This document shows positions 39,822 through 48,988 of a stretch of 49,795 nt of DNA, in pieces. The stretch spans positions 1 through 49,795 of the forward strand of contig CAZRWH010000007.1 in the NCBI GenBank assembly GCA_964603905.1, in the 5' to 3' direction. The position numbers and the translations under genes are program-made. Source of the DNA: CAZRWH01 sp964603905 (GTDB taxonomy: Bacteria > Patescibacteriota > Gracilibacteria > UBA1369 > UBA12470). The stretch's first letter is position 1. Every line of letters starts with the position of its first letter. The notes beneath the pieces are model-generated. The model did no database searches and had not been told where the DNA came from. It worked only from the letters and a program-made list of their open reading frames with translations.

Positions 39822-41305
39822 ACAAAGTTTTACTAGTAGTTTTGGACGGATTCGGACACACAAAAAGCCGCAAAGGTAACGCCATTGCGATGGCTGGAAT
39901 GAAGTACGAAAAAAGCCTAAGACGTAAATACCCAACAACAGAGCTAAAATGCACTGGAAAAGCTGTCGGCCTACCCAAAGGCGCAATGGGCGGAAGCGAA
40001 GTAGGACACTTCACAATGGGAGCCGGAAAAGTAGTTTTACAATCACAAGAAGAAATAAATGACGATATTCGCACAGGCAAATTCTTCAAGAACCAAGAAA
40101 TTCTAAAAGCGATCAGAAACGCAAAAAAACACAAAACTGCCCTACACCTAATAGGGATGATTTCAGACGAAGGAATTCATTCTCACACAAACCACCTTTT
40201 TGCCTGTCTGGAACTGGCAAAACGTCACAAGCTGAACAAAGTTTTTGTACACGCAATAACAGATGGACGGGACGTTCCAGAAAGGTCCGCCAAGAAATAC
40301 ATCAGACAAATACAAAAACGCGGAGGCGTGATAGCCAGTATCGTCGGTAGATATTACGCAATGGACCGAGACAACAACTGGAAAAGAACCAAGAAGGCCT
40401 ACATGCTAATGACACGAGCAGAAGGAATATCAGAACCGGATCCAATCCAAGCAATCGACAACGCTTACGAACGTGGAGACGACACAGACTACTATCTAAA
40501 ACCGATGATAATCAAACCAGAAGGTCGAATCAAAAACCGAGACTCGGTAATCTTCTGGAACTACAGAACAGATCGCTCAGCACAACTTGCAGCAGCTTTC
40601 TGTGATCCAAAATTCAAAAAATTCGAACGAAGACGTGTCGGACACCTCGTCATGACCATCTTCGGAGAGTACAGCAAATGTGCAAACGTAGCTTTCGAAG
40701 CTCCAACATCAAAAAACAACCTCGGATCAATCATATCCAGGAAAAAGATCCCACAACTCCGAATAGCAGAAACCGAAAAGTACGCACACGTAACATTCTT
40801 CTTCAATTCTCAAGAGAAAGAGCCCTACCCTCTCGAAGATCGAATAATGGTACCGTCACCAAAAGTCACATCATATTCAGAAAAACCTGAAATGAGCGCA
40901 ACAGAAGTGACAGACAAAGCTTTAACAGCAATCGAGAAAGAAAAATACGGACTAATCGTCCTGAATTACGCAAACGCAGACCTCGTAGGACACTCAGGCG
41001 ACCTAGATGCAACAATCGCCTGCTGCAAACACATAGACAAGTGCCTGAAACGTCTAATCCCAGAAGCACAAAAACGCGGATACGACATCATCCTAACCGC
41101 AGACCACGGAAACGCAGACTCAATGAAATACCCAGATGGAGCAGACAACCCATCTCACTCAATGAATCCAGTACTCTGCACAATCATCTCAGACCGAAAA
41201 CTCAAGAAACTCAAAAAAAGCAAAGGCCTATCATCGATCGCACCAACAATCCTAGACTTGATGTGGATCAAGAAGCCAAAAGGGATGTGTGATAGTTTGA
41301 TTTAG
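39818..41305 (+). CDS. gpmI: 2,3-bisphosphoglycerate-independent phosphoglycerate mutase
   Basis: The enzyme interconverts 3- and 2-phosphoglycerate with two Mn ions. At 495 residues it is normal. LLVVLDGFGH holds Asp10. The catalytic Ser60 is in MGGSEVGHF, where the family usually has NSEVGH, so Asn is replaced by Gly. Other motifs are HAITDGRDVPERS, GRYYAMDRDNNW, FWNYRTDRSAQL, LNYANADLVGHSG and ILTADHGNAD. The start at 39818 overlaps the prepilin peptidase stop. The stop overlaps that of the next convergent gene (shared TTAG). Start at 39797 is less likely. Confidence 0.95.
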   Translation: MNKVLLVVLDGFGHTKSRKGNAIAMAGMKYEKSLRRKYPTTELKCTGKAVGLPKGAMGGSEVGHFTMGAGKVVLQSQEEINDDIRTGKFFKNQEILKAIRNAKKHKTALHLIGMISDEGIHSHTNHLFACLELAKRHKLNKVFVHAITDGRDVPERSAKKYIRQIQKRGGVIASIVGRYYAMDRDNNWKRTKKAYMLMTRAEGISEPDPIQAIDNAYERGDDTDYYLKPMIIKPEGRIKNRDSVIFWNYRTDRSAQLAAAFCDPKFKKFERRRVGHLVMTIFGEYSKCANVAFEAPTSKNNLGSIISRKKIPQLRIAETEKYAHVTFFFNSQEKEPYPLEDRIMVPSPKVTSYSEKPEMSATEVTDKALTAIEKEKYGLIVLNYANADLVGHSGDLDATIACCKHIDKCLKRLIPEAQKRGYDIILTADHGNADSMKYPDGADNPSHSMNPVLCTIISDRKLKKLKKSKGLSSIAPTILDLMWIKKPKGMCDSLI

Positions 41306-42969
41306 TACCCCCATCTATACTGATCCTCAGCAGCTTTTGCCTTAGCTCGTCCCTCCAAATCAGAATCCAATTTATCAAGATCCAATCCAAATTCTTCAAT
41401 CCATCGAGGATCCGCGTTTTCAGAATTGCTATATTTCTCTACAAGGTATCGAATAATATCTCTATCTCCAGCACGACCTAAAGAACAATGACGGTCTCTT
41501 TGTTGTCTAAAGTAGAAGAAATCCCACAAAAGCTGTCTTGCTTTATCAATATCCTCATCAAACACTTCATCAATAACCCTTTTTACAACCGGCATTTCCA
41601 AAGGATTGCTAAAAAGAGGAAGCCATCCAGAATGATTTCCGAAAATCTCTCCTTGGTAAACTTTTCTAAGCTTAAGCCATTTTTCATCAGAAAGATTCTC
41701 CGCAGTTGCCAATTTAACAGCGACAGGATGAACCCAAAACTTTGGTTGTCTCAAATCATTGCAATTTTCAACAAACTTTATCCAATAATCTGCAAGCTCG
41801 TTAATATCCCATCTCTCGTCTAACAACATCGTGTTCAAACCTTTGTCATAAACCAAATCATCATGAGCAAAAATACCTGCAGTAGCAATAACTCTTTCAA
41901 GAGATGGTGATTCACCTGCGAGCTCAGCATCTCCAATCATCTTAATACCTTCAATAATTTTGGACCTTAATTTCTTATCATTCTTATTTCTAGAAATAGA
42001 ATTGCCAACAAGTTTAACAGGCTCAGTTCCTTCATCATCTGTCTCAAAAATACCAATCAAGAAAAGTGCTAATCGCGGATCAATACGCATGATAGCACCA
42101 ACAATCTGCCTAGGAACATGGGTATATTTATATTCAACAGGCCCACGGAACTCATGACGATCAGCTTCATCTCGGAAACGAGAATCTAATTCTGACACTA
42201 AATCTCTAAACAAAGTCTCATAAAACTCTGCATGCTCTTCAGGCTGCCCCCCTGTCCTTCCAATAGCCAATTTACCTGCTAAGTCCTGAGTTCTCCTTTG
42301 AATAATCTCCGGCTCAGGACCAGTAACATCGCGATACCGACCACGATATTCATTTTGAAAAGGAAGTGCAACACGCCAATATTGCTTCCGAGCCTCAGGC
42401 CTAAGCGCTCTCACCCATCTCATCGTTTCTTTTTCGTGATTCATCAACTGAACAACAGAATCCGAATCTATCCCATCAATCCAAACAGATAACTCCTCAA
42501 GAAGACGATTCATACTCTCAGGTATCATCCAAGGTGCTTTCAAAACATCCCTAATACCCTGACGAACCTTACCAATCATCGCCCATTCAAGTCCATCCTC
42601 TCCAACCTCTCTAATATGAGCAGATAGATCCGCCCACAAAAAACCATCTTGAATATCCTCGGCTCGACGAAAGGTTACCCCCTCAGCATCATTCATACCC
42701 AGAATTTCCATCAGTTCTAAAATCCCCTGATTGCTCGAGTCACGCTTGTCATAAAAATCTGTAACAACCACGTCGGCCCCTCTCCTCTTGGCTTTCGCCG
42801 CCTGAAGAAGCCAAAAAAGATTACCCAAAGCAACATCCTTAAGCCTTCTCTGTCTAACAGTACAAACTTGGAAAGTTTGCCCTCTCAAGTCTTGCTCCAA
42901 ATTCTTATCAAATTCTTGATAAGTGCCTCTCCTGTCAAATAAGGTCAAATCTTCTTTATCTAATTCCAT
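41302..42969 (-). CDS. Large soluble protein of unknown function
   Basis: The product has 555 residues, highly charged, with no signal or membrane segment. The first 120 residues (QVCTVRQRRLKDVALGNLF, AKAKRRGADVVVTDFYDK) look like an alpha/beta domain. The middle and the end are helical with Trp, Arg and Asp in patterns like WVRALRPEARKQYWR, VPRQIVGAIMRIDPRLALFL and LWDFFYFRQQRDRH. I recognise no family. A clear promoter at 42994-43021 shows that it is expressed on its own. Its neighbour at 43031 is also unknown and on the same strand; the two could act together. Confidence 0.6.
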   Translation of the reverse strand: MELDKEDLTLFDRRGTYQEFDKNLEQDLRGQTFQVCTVRQRRLKDVALGNLFWLLQAAKAKRRGADVVVTDFYDKRDSSNQGILELMEILGMNDAEGVTFRRAEDIQDGFLWADLSAHIREVGEDGLEWAMIGKVRQGIRDVLKAPWMIPESMNRLLEELSVWIDGIDSDSVVQLMNHEKETMRWVRALRPEARKQYWRVALPFQNEYRGRYRDVTGPEPEIIQRRTQDLAGKLAIGRTGGQPEEHAEFYETLFRDLVSELDSRFRDEADRHEFRGPVEYKYTHVPRQIVGAIMRIDPRLALFLIGIFETDDEGTEPVKLVGNSISRNKNDKKLRSKIIEGIKMIGDAELAGESPSLERVIATAGIFAHDDLVYDKGLNTMLLDERWDINELADYWIKFVENCNDLRQPKFWVHPVAVKLATAENLSDEKWLKLRKVYQGEIFGNHSGWLPLFSNPLEMPVVKRVIDEVFDEDIDKARQLLWDFFYFRQQRDRHCSLGRAGDRDIIRYLVEKYSNSENADPRWIEEFGLDLDKLDSDLEGRAKAKAAEDQYRWGY

Positions 42970-42993
42970 AATTTTTATTATTACAAGGTGTGC

Positions 42994-43021
42994 ATTTTAT
43001 CGGATTCAGCGTCATAGTCAA
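42994..43021 (-). promoter_or_regulatory. Promoter of the 555-residue protein gene
   Basis: TTGACT (43016-43021) and TAAAAT (42994-42999) are 16 nt apart, 24 nt before the ATG. The -35 box is 9 nt from the stop of the upstream gene. Confidence 0.65.
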
Positions 43022-43030
43022 TGACTTCAC

Positions 43031-44158
43031 CTACCCAAGATAATTATTCAAAATTTTAGGATGATCTCTAATCACAAAAAATGGAGTTTTCTTGCTCCTT
43101 TTCCACCCTATTTCTTCATGAACATTCATCTTAGATGGAACAATAACAGGCGTAACCTCATCACTAGCAATCTGCTGATACCTAACAGGTTCGATTTGAC
43201 CTTGATAACCGAGCTTCCTAATTAGCTCAATCCAGTCACGTTCATACTTCTGCCTTGCAACGGATTCAGGCAATAGCACCCTAATCTTCCCCGTCGATGC
43301 AGCAATACCGATAGCCTCTTTTATCTGATTTATTCCAATATCAAGCAAGCTATCCTTAATTTCTGGATCCAAATCAGTTCCTGAGTCATTGCTATCATAT
43401 TTACGACCACCACTAAATCCAGAACTAATATATTTATCTAGTTCATTACTCCTTGCATACTTAACAGTAACAACCTCTTTTGGCTTATCTTCTTCCAATA
43501 ATCCCAAACCTTTAAGTTGCCCTTCAACACGCTCTCTAATCCCGTTAACAGCAACCACTATACGAAGTTCATCACGAAGAGCGTCCAGGTCATCCTTAGC
43601 ATCAAGTATTTCTTTTGCTAGTTCGTAAAATTGTTTCTTGTTTCGAGCATACAACCTATTAATTTTCTTTTTCCTCCCTTCAGGATTGACACTTCCATAA
43701 ACAGCGTCATCAAATTTCTCAGGCCCAGCAGTCTCTAACCATTTTTTAAGCTGATCCCATCTTTTAATTTTACGCTTAATGCTATGTTCTAACCTAGAAA
43801 TATCTTTTCTTAACCTAGCCTCAGCACGTCTTTCATCAAGAACCTGGTTCACAACATCCCTTTGCTCTCCGATAACAGCCTCCAAATAAGCATCTCTATG
43901 AGCATCTACTAGCTCATAAGCCTGCCTCAAATTATAAACCGGATCAGGTTCAGCACGGAACATCCTATCAGCAACTCTGAGCATATATTTAACCTTCTCA
44001 ATCAAAGCCACATGATCAAGTAATTGATCTGTTTTAAAAACATCCATAGCCCTAGTCATCAGCAACCAATTGCGCACACGAATATTCGTTGGCGTCGGCT
44101 CATTTAATGACTGAATCGTTTCAAGTAGCACCTCATGTAACGGCTTAATATCAACCAC
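43031..44158 (-). CDS. Unknown protein with central coiled coil
   Basis: The product has 375 residues. The N-terminal third is helical (NIRVRNWLLMTRAMDVF, YMLRVADRMFRAEPD). A coiled coil runs from about residue 100 to 205 (DERRAEARLRKDISRLEHS, YARNKKQFYELAKEILDAKD). After a Gly/Ser/Asp linker, the last 110 residues (AIGIAASTGKIRVLLPESVARQ, VTPVIVPSKMNVHEEIGW) look like a compact alpha/beta domain. No family is recognised. It precedes the 555-residue unknown gene on the same strand. A strong promoter is upstream. Confidence 0.6.
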   Translation of the reverse strand: MVDIKPLHEVLLETIQSLNEPTPTNIRVRNWLLMTRAMDVFKTDQLLDHVALIEKVKYMLRVADRMFRAEPDPVYNLRQAYELVDAHRDAYLEAVIGEQRDVVNQVLDERRAEARLRKDISRLEHSIKRKIKRWDQLKKWLETAGPEKFDDAVYGSVNPEGRKKKINRLYARNKKQFYELAKEILDAKDDLDALRDELRIVVAVNGIRERVEGQLKGLGLLEEDKPKEVVTVKYARSNELDKYISSGFSGGRKYDSNDSGTDLDPEIKDSLLDIGINQIKEAIGIAASTGKIRVLLPESVARQKYERDWIELIRKLGYQGQIEPVRYQQIASDEVTPVIVPSKMNVHEEIGWKRSKKTPFFVIRDHPKILNNYLG

Positions 44159-44185
44159 AATTTATAATTATTTACAGAAGGCCGT

Positions 44186-44213
44186 ATTATAAAACCCAAG
44201 CACAGAAAGTCAA
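44186..44213 (-). promoter_or_regulatory. Promoter of the coiled-coil protein gene
   Basis: TTGACT (44208-44213) and TATAAT (44186-44191) are 16 nt apart on the minus strand. Confidence 0.75.
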
Positions 44214-44238
44214 CCCCAAGGAACTAGAAATATAAGGT

Positions 44239-44266
44239 TTAGAATGTAAACTGTAGAATGTAGAAA
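44239..44266. repeat. Heptad array of GTAGAAT type
   Basis: Units TTAGAAT, GTAAACT, GTAGAAT, GTAGAAA. It lies between the divergent promoter region and the array at 44279. Confidence 0.7.
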
Positions 44267-44278
44267 AAACACCAATTG

Positions 44279-44313
44279 CTACTCACTTCTCACTTCTAAT
44301 TACTCACTAAACT
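44279..44313 (+). repeat. Heptad array abutting the manC start
   Basis: Units CTACTCA, CTTCTCA, CTTCTAA, TTACTCA, CTAAACT end at the base before the ATG at 44314. No Shine-Dalgarno site is present. Confidence 0.8.
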
Positions 44314-45333
44314 ATGAAAGCAGTCATCCTAGCAGGAGGAGCCGGCTCTCGCCTTTGGCCCCTCTCAACAGAAGAAAAACCGAAACAGTTCCAAAGCCTA
44401 GTTTCAAACAAAACCATGCTTCAAGAGGCTTTTGAGAGAACATCTTTCCTTAAGCCAGAAGACATTTATGTGGCAACCAACGAGAAATATGTTGGCTTCG
44501 TTCGCGAACAAATCCCGGAAGTACCAGAAGAAAACATACTTACCGAACCTGCACTTCGCGACACAGCAACTTGCATCGGATTCGCAGCAGCAATGATAGG
44601 AAAAGACCATCCAGAAGAAGTAATGGCAGTTATTTACGCAGACCATATGGTTCAAGACCAAGATGAGTTCGCACGAAAACTTCTGGCCGCAGAAAAAGTA
44701 GCCCTCAAGGATCACACCCTGAACATCGTAGAAGTCGAAGCAAAAGAACCAAATGTAAACCTCGGATACGTTGAAGTTGGCGATGAGATTGAACAAGTTG
44801 AAGGAGAAAGCGTTTTAGCTTTTAAGAAATTTAAAGAAAAACCTGATCTGGAAACGGCGGCACAGTATCAAGAAGCCGGCAACTACCTCTGGAATACAGG
44901 TTATTACGTATGGAGAATCAAAGATATACTCGATAAATATAGGCAGCACCTGCCAGATACATACGAACGCTTGATGAAGATGCAACAAGACCCATCTTGC
45001 ATAGAAACCGAGTATCCACAGTGCGAAAAAATCTCAATCGACTACGCAATAATGGAGAAATGCGCGCCTGAAGAAGTAAGAATATTACCATCAATCCTAG
45101 GATGGAGTGACATTGGCACCTGGGAAACTCTTTTCAAAGAACTTTCAAAAGGAGAAAACGTCACCAAAGGCGAAAATCAAGCCTTTGAAAGCGAAGGTAA
45201 TCTAATCTACAACTACAGCAACAAACGCGTTCACACTATTGGAATTAACGGAATGGCTATCGTCGTAACAGGAGATGATATCCTGATTTGCCCACTAGAC
45301 AAAAGTCAGAATGTGAAAAAGCTACAAAAGTAG
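44314..45333 (+). CDS. manC: Mannose-1-phosphate guanylyltransferase
   Basis: The enzyme joins mannose-1-phosphate and GTP to GDP-mannose, a sugar donor for glycans. The 339-residue protein is a nucleotidyltransferase domain with AVILAGGAGSRLWPLS (nucleotide binding, with KPKQF just after), PALRDTATCIGFAA, VIYADHMV and KFKEKPDLETA with YLWNTGYYVW, typical of ManC. A C-terminal beta-helix-like segment with GWSDIGTWETL follows. The cupin domain found fused to ManC in bifunctional ManC/AlgA proteins is missing here but encoded separately 87 nt downstream. Confidence 0.93.
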   Translation: MKAVILAGGAGSRLWPLSTEEKPKQFQSLVSNKTMLQEAFERTSFLKPEDIYVATNEKYVGFVREQIPEVPEENILTEPALRDTATCIGFAAAMIGKDHPEEVMAVIYADHMVQDQDEFARKLLAAEKVALKDHTLNIVEVEAKEPNVNLGYVEVGDEIEQVEGESVLAFKKFKEKPDLETAAQYQEAGNYLWNTGYYVWRIKDILDKYRQHLPDTYERLMKMQQDPSCIETEYPQCEKISIDYAIMEKCAPEEVRILPSILGWSDIGTWETLFKELSKGENVTKGENQAFESEGNLIYNYSNKRVHTIGINGMAIVVTGDDILICPLDKSQNVKKLQK

Positions 45334-45388
45334 CCCATTCACAAGCGAAAAACCCTTTATTTTCTATAGGGCTTCGTGTAGATTGTAT

Positions 45389-45413
45389 GCGCTCAATTTT
45401 TTGTAGCGCTTTT
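45389..45413 (+). terminator. Terminator or attenuator before the cupin gene
   Basis: GCGCT (45389-45393) pairs with AGCGC (45405-45409), followed by four T, 7 nt before the cupin ATG. A further hairpin with a CCCT / AGGG stem precedes it at 45353-45371. Both could reduce read-through from manC. Confidence 0.4.
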
Positions 45414-45420
45414 AAACCTG

Positions 45421-45819
45421 ATGAAAACCAAAATCAAACCAAAACCTTGGGGCAGAGAAATCTGGTTCGCACAAACCGAGAAATATGCGGGCAAAATTTT
45501 GGAAATCAAAAAAGGTCACAGATACTCGCTACAATTCCACAGACAAAAGCTAGAAACACAATATGTCGTATCAGGACAAATAAGAATGATTCACGGCGAA
45601 TCTGAAGAAAATCTCCAGGAAACAATCCTAAACCCAGGAGATAAATTCGACGTAACTCCAGGAACTATCCACAGAGCAGAAGGAATAGAAGATAGCGTCA
45701 TTTTTGAGGTTTCTACACCAGAGCTTGATGATGTAGTTAAACTGGCCGACGACTATGGACGATCAGGAGAAGGAAATAATGAAGAGCTCGATGAGAAACT
45801 TTCCGCTGAACAAAATTAA
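45421..45819 (+). CDS. Mannose-6-phosphate-isomerase-type cupin
   Basis: The 132-residue cupin has the sequence of the C-terminal domain of type II phosphomannose isomerases: KPWGREIWFAQTEKYAGKI, SLQFHRQKLETQYVVSGQ and NPGDKFDVTPGTIHRAEG, with the His and Glu ligands for a metal. Its position after manC fits the pair ManA-ManC for GDP-mannose from fructose-6-phosphate. The enzyme would be a split form of the usual fusion. The last 25 residues are acidic. secDF starts 31 nt later. It could also be another sugar-binding cupin. Confidence 0.8.
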   Translation: MKTKIKPKPWGREIWFAQTEKYAGKILEIKKGHRYSLQFHRQKLETQYVVSGQIRMIHGESEENLQETILNPGDKFDVTPGTIHRAEGIEDSVIFEVSTPELDDVVKLADDYGRSGEGNNEELDEKLSAEQN

Positions 45820-45850
45820 ATTTTTCATATAACTAACAACTAAAAAAAAG

Positions 45851-48800
45851 ATGAAAAAATTCCTAACATGGAAGCTAGTCGCAATATTCGCGGTAACAGC
45901 TGTCCTTGGGTTCGTATCACTACCATATGAACACCAATCAAAATTTCTGCCAACCGAGTCAGAATTCTTACAAGACTCACACATCAACCTTGGTCTAGAC
46001 CTTCAAGGAGGAACACAACTTGATTACAAAATCGACCTCAGGAACGTAAATGAAGCAGATCAAGACGCAATAGTCGAAGGTGTAAAAGAAGTTATAACAA
46101 GACGTGTAAACGGACTTGGTGTATCAGAACCAATCATTTATGTCTCTCATGTAGCGGATGAATACCACATTATTGTCGAGCTAGCAGGTATAAAGGACCT
46201 AGACACTGCAAAAGCAACAGTAGGAAAAACAATCCAACTTGAGTTCAAAGAAGAAGCAAACATTATAGAAGAAGATCAAAAAGCTGAACGCTATGCAATG
46301 GCTGAAACAGCTCTTAACAGGGTTCTAGCAGGAGAAGATATCGCGACAGTGGGGGCAGAAGAAGAACAAGCATACCCAGGAACAGCAATTTACTCAGAAG
46401 AAACAACACCAGTTGCAATCGACGCAATTCCAGAAGACATTGCAAGTCATGTTTCAGGACTAAATATAGGAGACACAGTATCAACAGTAATAGAGGGAGT
46501 TAACGGAGAAATCTTTGATTACAATGGAGAATTAACAGATCTAACTGGGTATTTCGTCGTACAAGTCTCAGACAAAGTAACTACAGAGAAACAAGTAGAA
46601 GCTAGTCACATCCTAATCGGATGGGAAGATTCAGGAATAGGAACAGATAGATCAGAGAAAAAAGCCAAAGAACTTGCTGAAGAAATTTTACAAAAAGCTC
46701 AAGACGGAGAAGACTTCGCTCTACTTGCCGAAGAATACTCAGAGGACACAGGAAGCGCAATACAAGGTGGAGAGCTAGGAACATTCGGACCTGGAGTCAT
46801 GGTGTCAGAATTTGAAGAAGCTGCGTTTTCGATGGAGATTGGAGCAATCTCTGACATTGTAGAAACACAGTTTGGATATCACATCATCAAAGTAACAGAC
46901 GTAAAAGAAGAGACAGTAGCAGAGAAATACGCACTAAAAACAATCACCTACCTAACACTACCTGATCCTTGGGTATCAACTGAACTTACAGGTGAACACT
47001 TTGTACACGCAGACGTTCAATTCACTCAAGCATACACACCTTATGTAGCAATTGAATTCAATGACGAGGGAGCTGAGTTATTCGAAGAAATCACAGGAAG
47101 AAACGTAGGAAAACCTCTAGCAATTTTCGTAGGAGGAGATCTTATATCTGCACCTAACGTAAACGACAAGATCTCAGGTGGAAGCGCAATTATAACAGGA
47201 GACTTCGATATCGAAGAAGCAACAGAACTAGCACGAGACCTAAACACAGGTGCTATCCCTGCTCCTATTTCACTTGCAGGACAGTACACAATTGGAGCAT
47301 CTCTTGGGGCTGAAGCACTTTCAAGCAGTATGACTGCAGGAATTATTGGTCTTCTGCTACTTGCACTTTACATGGTGTTTTATTACAGACTTCCGGGACT
47401 ACTTGCAGATGTTGCACTTGGAATTTACGCAATCATCCTAATCTTCTCGATTAAGATTGCACTTCCAATGGCACTTGCGCTCCTGATTTCAATTCTGATT
47501 TTCGGAGGAGTTACAGCAATCATCCTAAAATCCAAAGACTCAGGATGGGAAAAATCAATTTCATTCATCATTACTTGTTTCGTTCTATTCTTCTTAACTT
47601 TTGTACTATCTAGCCAACTAACGCTAACACTAGCAGGTATCGCCGGTGTGATCCTATCTATCGGTATGGCTGTAGATGCAAACGTTCTTATTTTTGAAAG
47701 AATCAAAGAAGAATTAAGAGCAGGAAAACCTTTCGCTCTATCTATCGAAACAGGTTTCCAAAGAGCTTGGGATTCGATCAGAGACTCAAACTTCTCATCT
47801 TTGATCACATGTGCAATCCTTCTATATTTCGGATCATCAATCATTCGAGGATTCGCATTCAACCTTGCACTTGGTATTTTGATCTCAATGTTCACAGCGA
47901 TCACAATCACAAGAACTTTCCTAAGAAGCACTGTTGGTAAGAAAGCGCTAGAAAGCGACTTCATGTTCGGAATCAACCGGAAGAGAAAACCTTTCAACTT
48001 CCAATTCATCAAAAACAGCAAAAGATGGGCAACTATTTCAGGAGCCCTCCTAGCAGTTGCATTAGTAGTTATCCCTGTTTTCGGACTTAATATGGGGCTG
48101 GATTTCACTGGAGGAACACTGATGGAAATCCAATTCTCAGATGAAGAAGTTACAAGCGAATCACTAACAGAAGCATTTGCAAACGTAGAAAATCAACTAA
48201 ACAGCCCTGACACAGAATTTGTTGGAGAGATGGAAAGCATCTTGGTAAACGAAGGAGAAACAACAATCAGCGAATACCAAGAAACAACTGAGTTTGGAGC
48301 ACCTGTGATAGTTGAAACAGGAGATGGAACTTTCATCATAAGAATCAAACACATCTCAGAAGAAACTCATGAAGCAATCATAAGCGGACTAAGCAACGCA
48401 TTCGGTGAATTTGAAGAAATAAGATTCACAACAGTAGGACCAACAATCGGATCTACTCTTAAGAAAAAAGCTTTCATCGCTCTTGGAATCGCACTTGTTA
48501 TGATCGTTATGTACATAGCGTTCGCATTCCGAAAAGTACCTAAGAAAATCGGGCCATGGAAATTCGGAGCTTGTGCTATTGCCGCACTTGCCCACGACCT
48601 ACTGATAATAGTTGGTATCTTTGCCATCCTTGGTAAATTCCTTGGAGTAGAGATCGACGCACTATTCATCACTGCCCTACTAACAATTCTTGGGTTCTCA
48701 GTACATGACACAATCGTTGTATTCGACAGAACACGTGAAAACCTAAGACGTGGACACGGAGCACATTTTGGAGAAACAGCTAACAAAGCTCTAAATCAAA

Positions 48801-48988
48801 CACTAGCTCGATCAATGAACACTTCAATATCGACATTATTTACGCTTGTAGCGCTGCTTCTATTCGGAGCCGCTTCAATACACTACTTTGTCCTAGCGCT
48901 TGTCCTAGGTATCCTTGTAGGTACATATTCATCGATATTTGTAGCGACACCACTTCTAGTTTGGTGGCATGATAAAGCAGAGAAGTAG
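45851..48988 (+). CDS. secDF: SecD-parvulin-SecF fusion
   Basis: The 1045-residue protein uses proton motive force to pull exported proteins through SecYEG. SecD begins with a membrane segment (about 7-25) and LGLDLQGGTQLDYKI (47-61). The first periplasmic part is split: after TVGKTIQLEFKEE (123-135) comes an inserted region of about 235 residues. It includes a parvulin-type PPIase domain (about 250-351: VEASHILIGWED, FALLAEEYSEDTGSA, GELGTFGPGVMVSEFEEAAF, FGYHIIKVTDV), as in PrsA/SurA. SecD then resumes at about 371 with its six-helix block (ISLAGQYTIGASLG, MAVDANVLIFERIKEELR). SecF follows from about 715 (GLNMGLDFTGGTLMEI, TTVGPTIGSTLKKKA, FSVHDTIVVFDRTREN). A terminator follows. Confidence 0.95.
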   Translation: MKKFLTWKLVAIFAVTAVLGFVSLPYEHQSKFLPTESEFLQDSHINLGLDLQGGTQLDYKIDLRNVNEADQDAIVEGVKEVITRRVNGLGVSEPIIYVSHVADEYHIIVELAGIKDLDTAKATVGKTIQLEFKEEANIIEEDQKAERYAMAETALNRVLAGEDIATVGAEEEQAYPGTAIYSEETTPVAIDAIPEDIASHVSGLNIGDTVSTVIEGVNGEIFDYNGELTDLTGYFVVQVSDKVTTEKQVEASHILIGWEDSGIGTDRSEKKAKELAEEILQKAQDGEDFALLAEEYSEDTGSAIQGGELGTFGPGVMVSEFEEAAFSMEIGAISDIVETQFGYHIIKVTDVKEETVAEKYALKTITYLTLPDPWVSTELTGEHFVHADVQFTQAYTPYVAIEFNDEGAELFEEITGRNVGKPLAIFVGGDLISAPNVNDKISGGSAIITGDFDIEEATELARDLNTGAIPAPISLAGQYTIGASLGAEALSSSMTAGIIGLLLLALYMVFYYRLPGLLADVALGIYAIILIFSIKIALPMALALLISILIFGGVTAIILKSKDSGWEKSISFIITCFVLFFLTFVLSSQLTLTLAGIAGVILSIGMAVDANVLIFERIKEELRAGKPFALSIETGFQRAWDSIRDSNFSSLITCAILLYFGSSIIRGFAFNLALGILISMFTAITITRTFLRSTVGKKALESDFMFGINRKRKPFNFQFIKNSKRWATISGALLAVALVVIPVFGLNMGLDFTGGTLMEIQFSDEEVTSESLTEAFANVENQLNSPDTEFVGEMESILVNEGETTISEYQETTEFGAPVIVETGDGTFIIRIKHISEETHEAIISGLSNAFGEFEEIRFTTVGPTIGSTLKKKAFIALGIALVMIVMYIAFAFRKVPKKIGPWKFGACAIAALAHDLLIIVGIFAILGKFLGVEIDALFITALLTILGFSVHDTIVVFDRTRENLRRGHGAHFGETANKALNQTLARSMNTSISTLFTLVALLLFGAASIHYFVLALVLGILVGTYSSIFVATPLLVWWHDKAEK

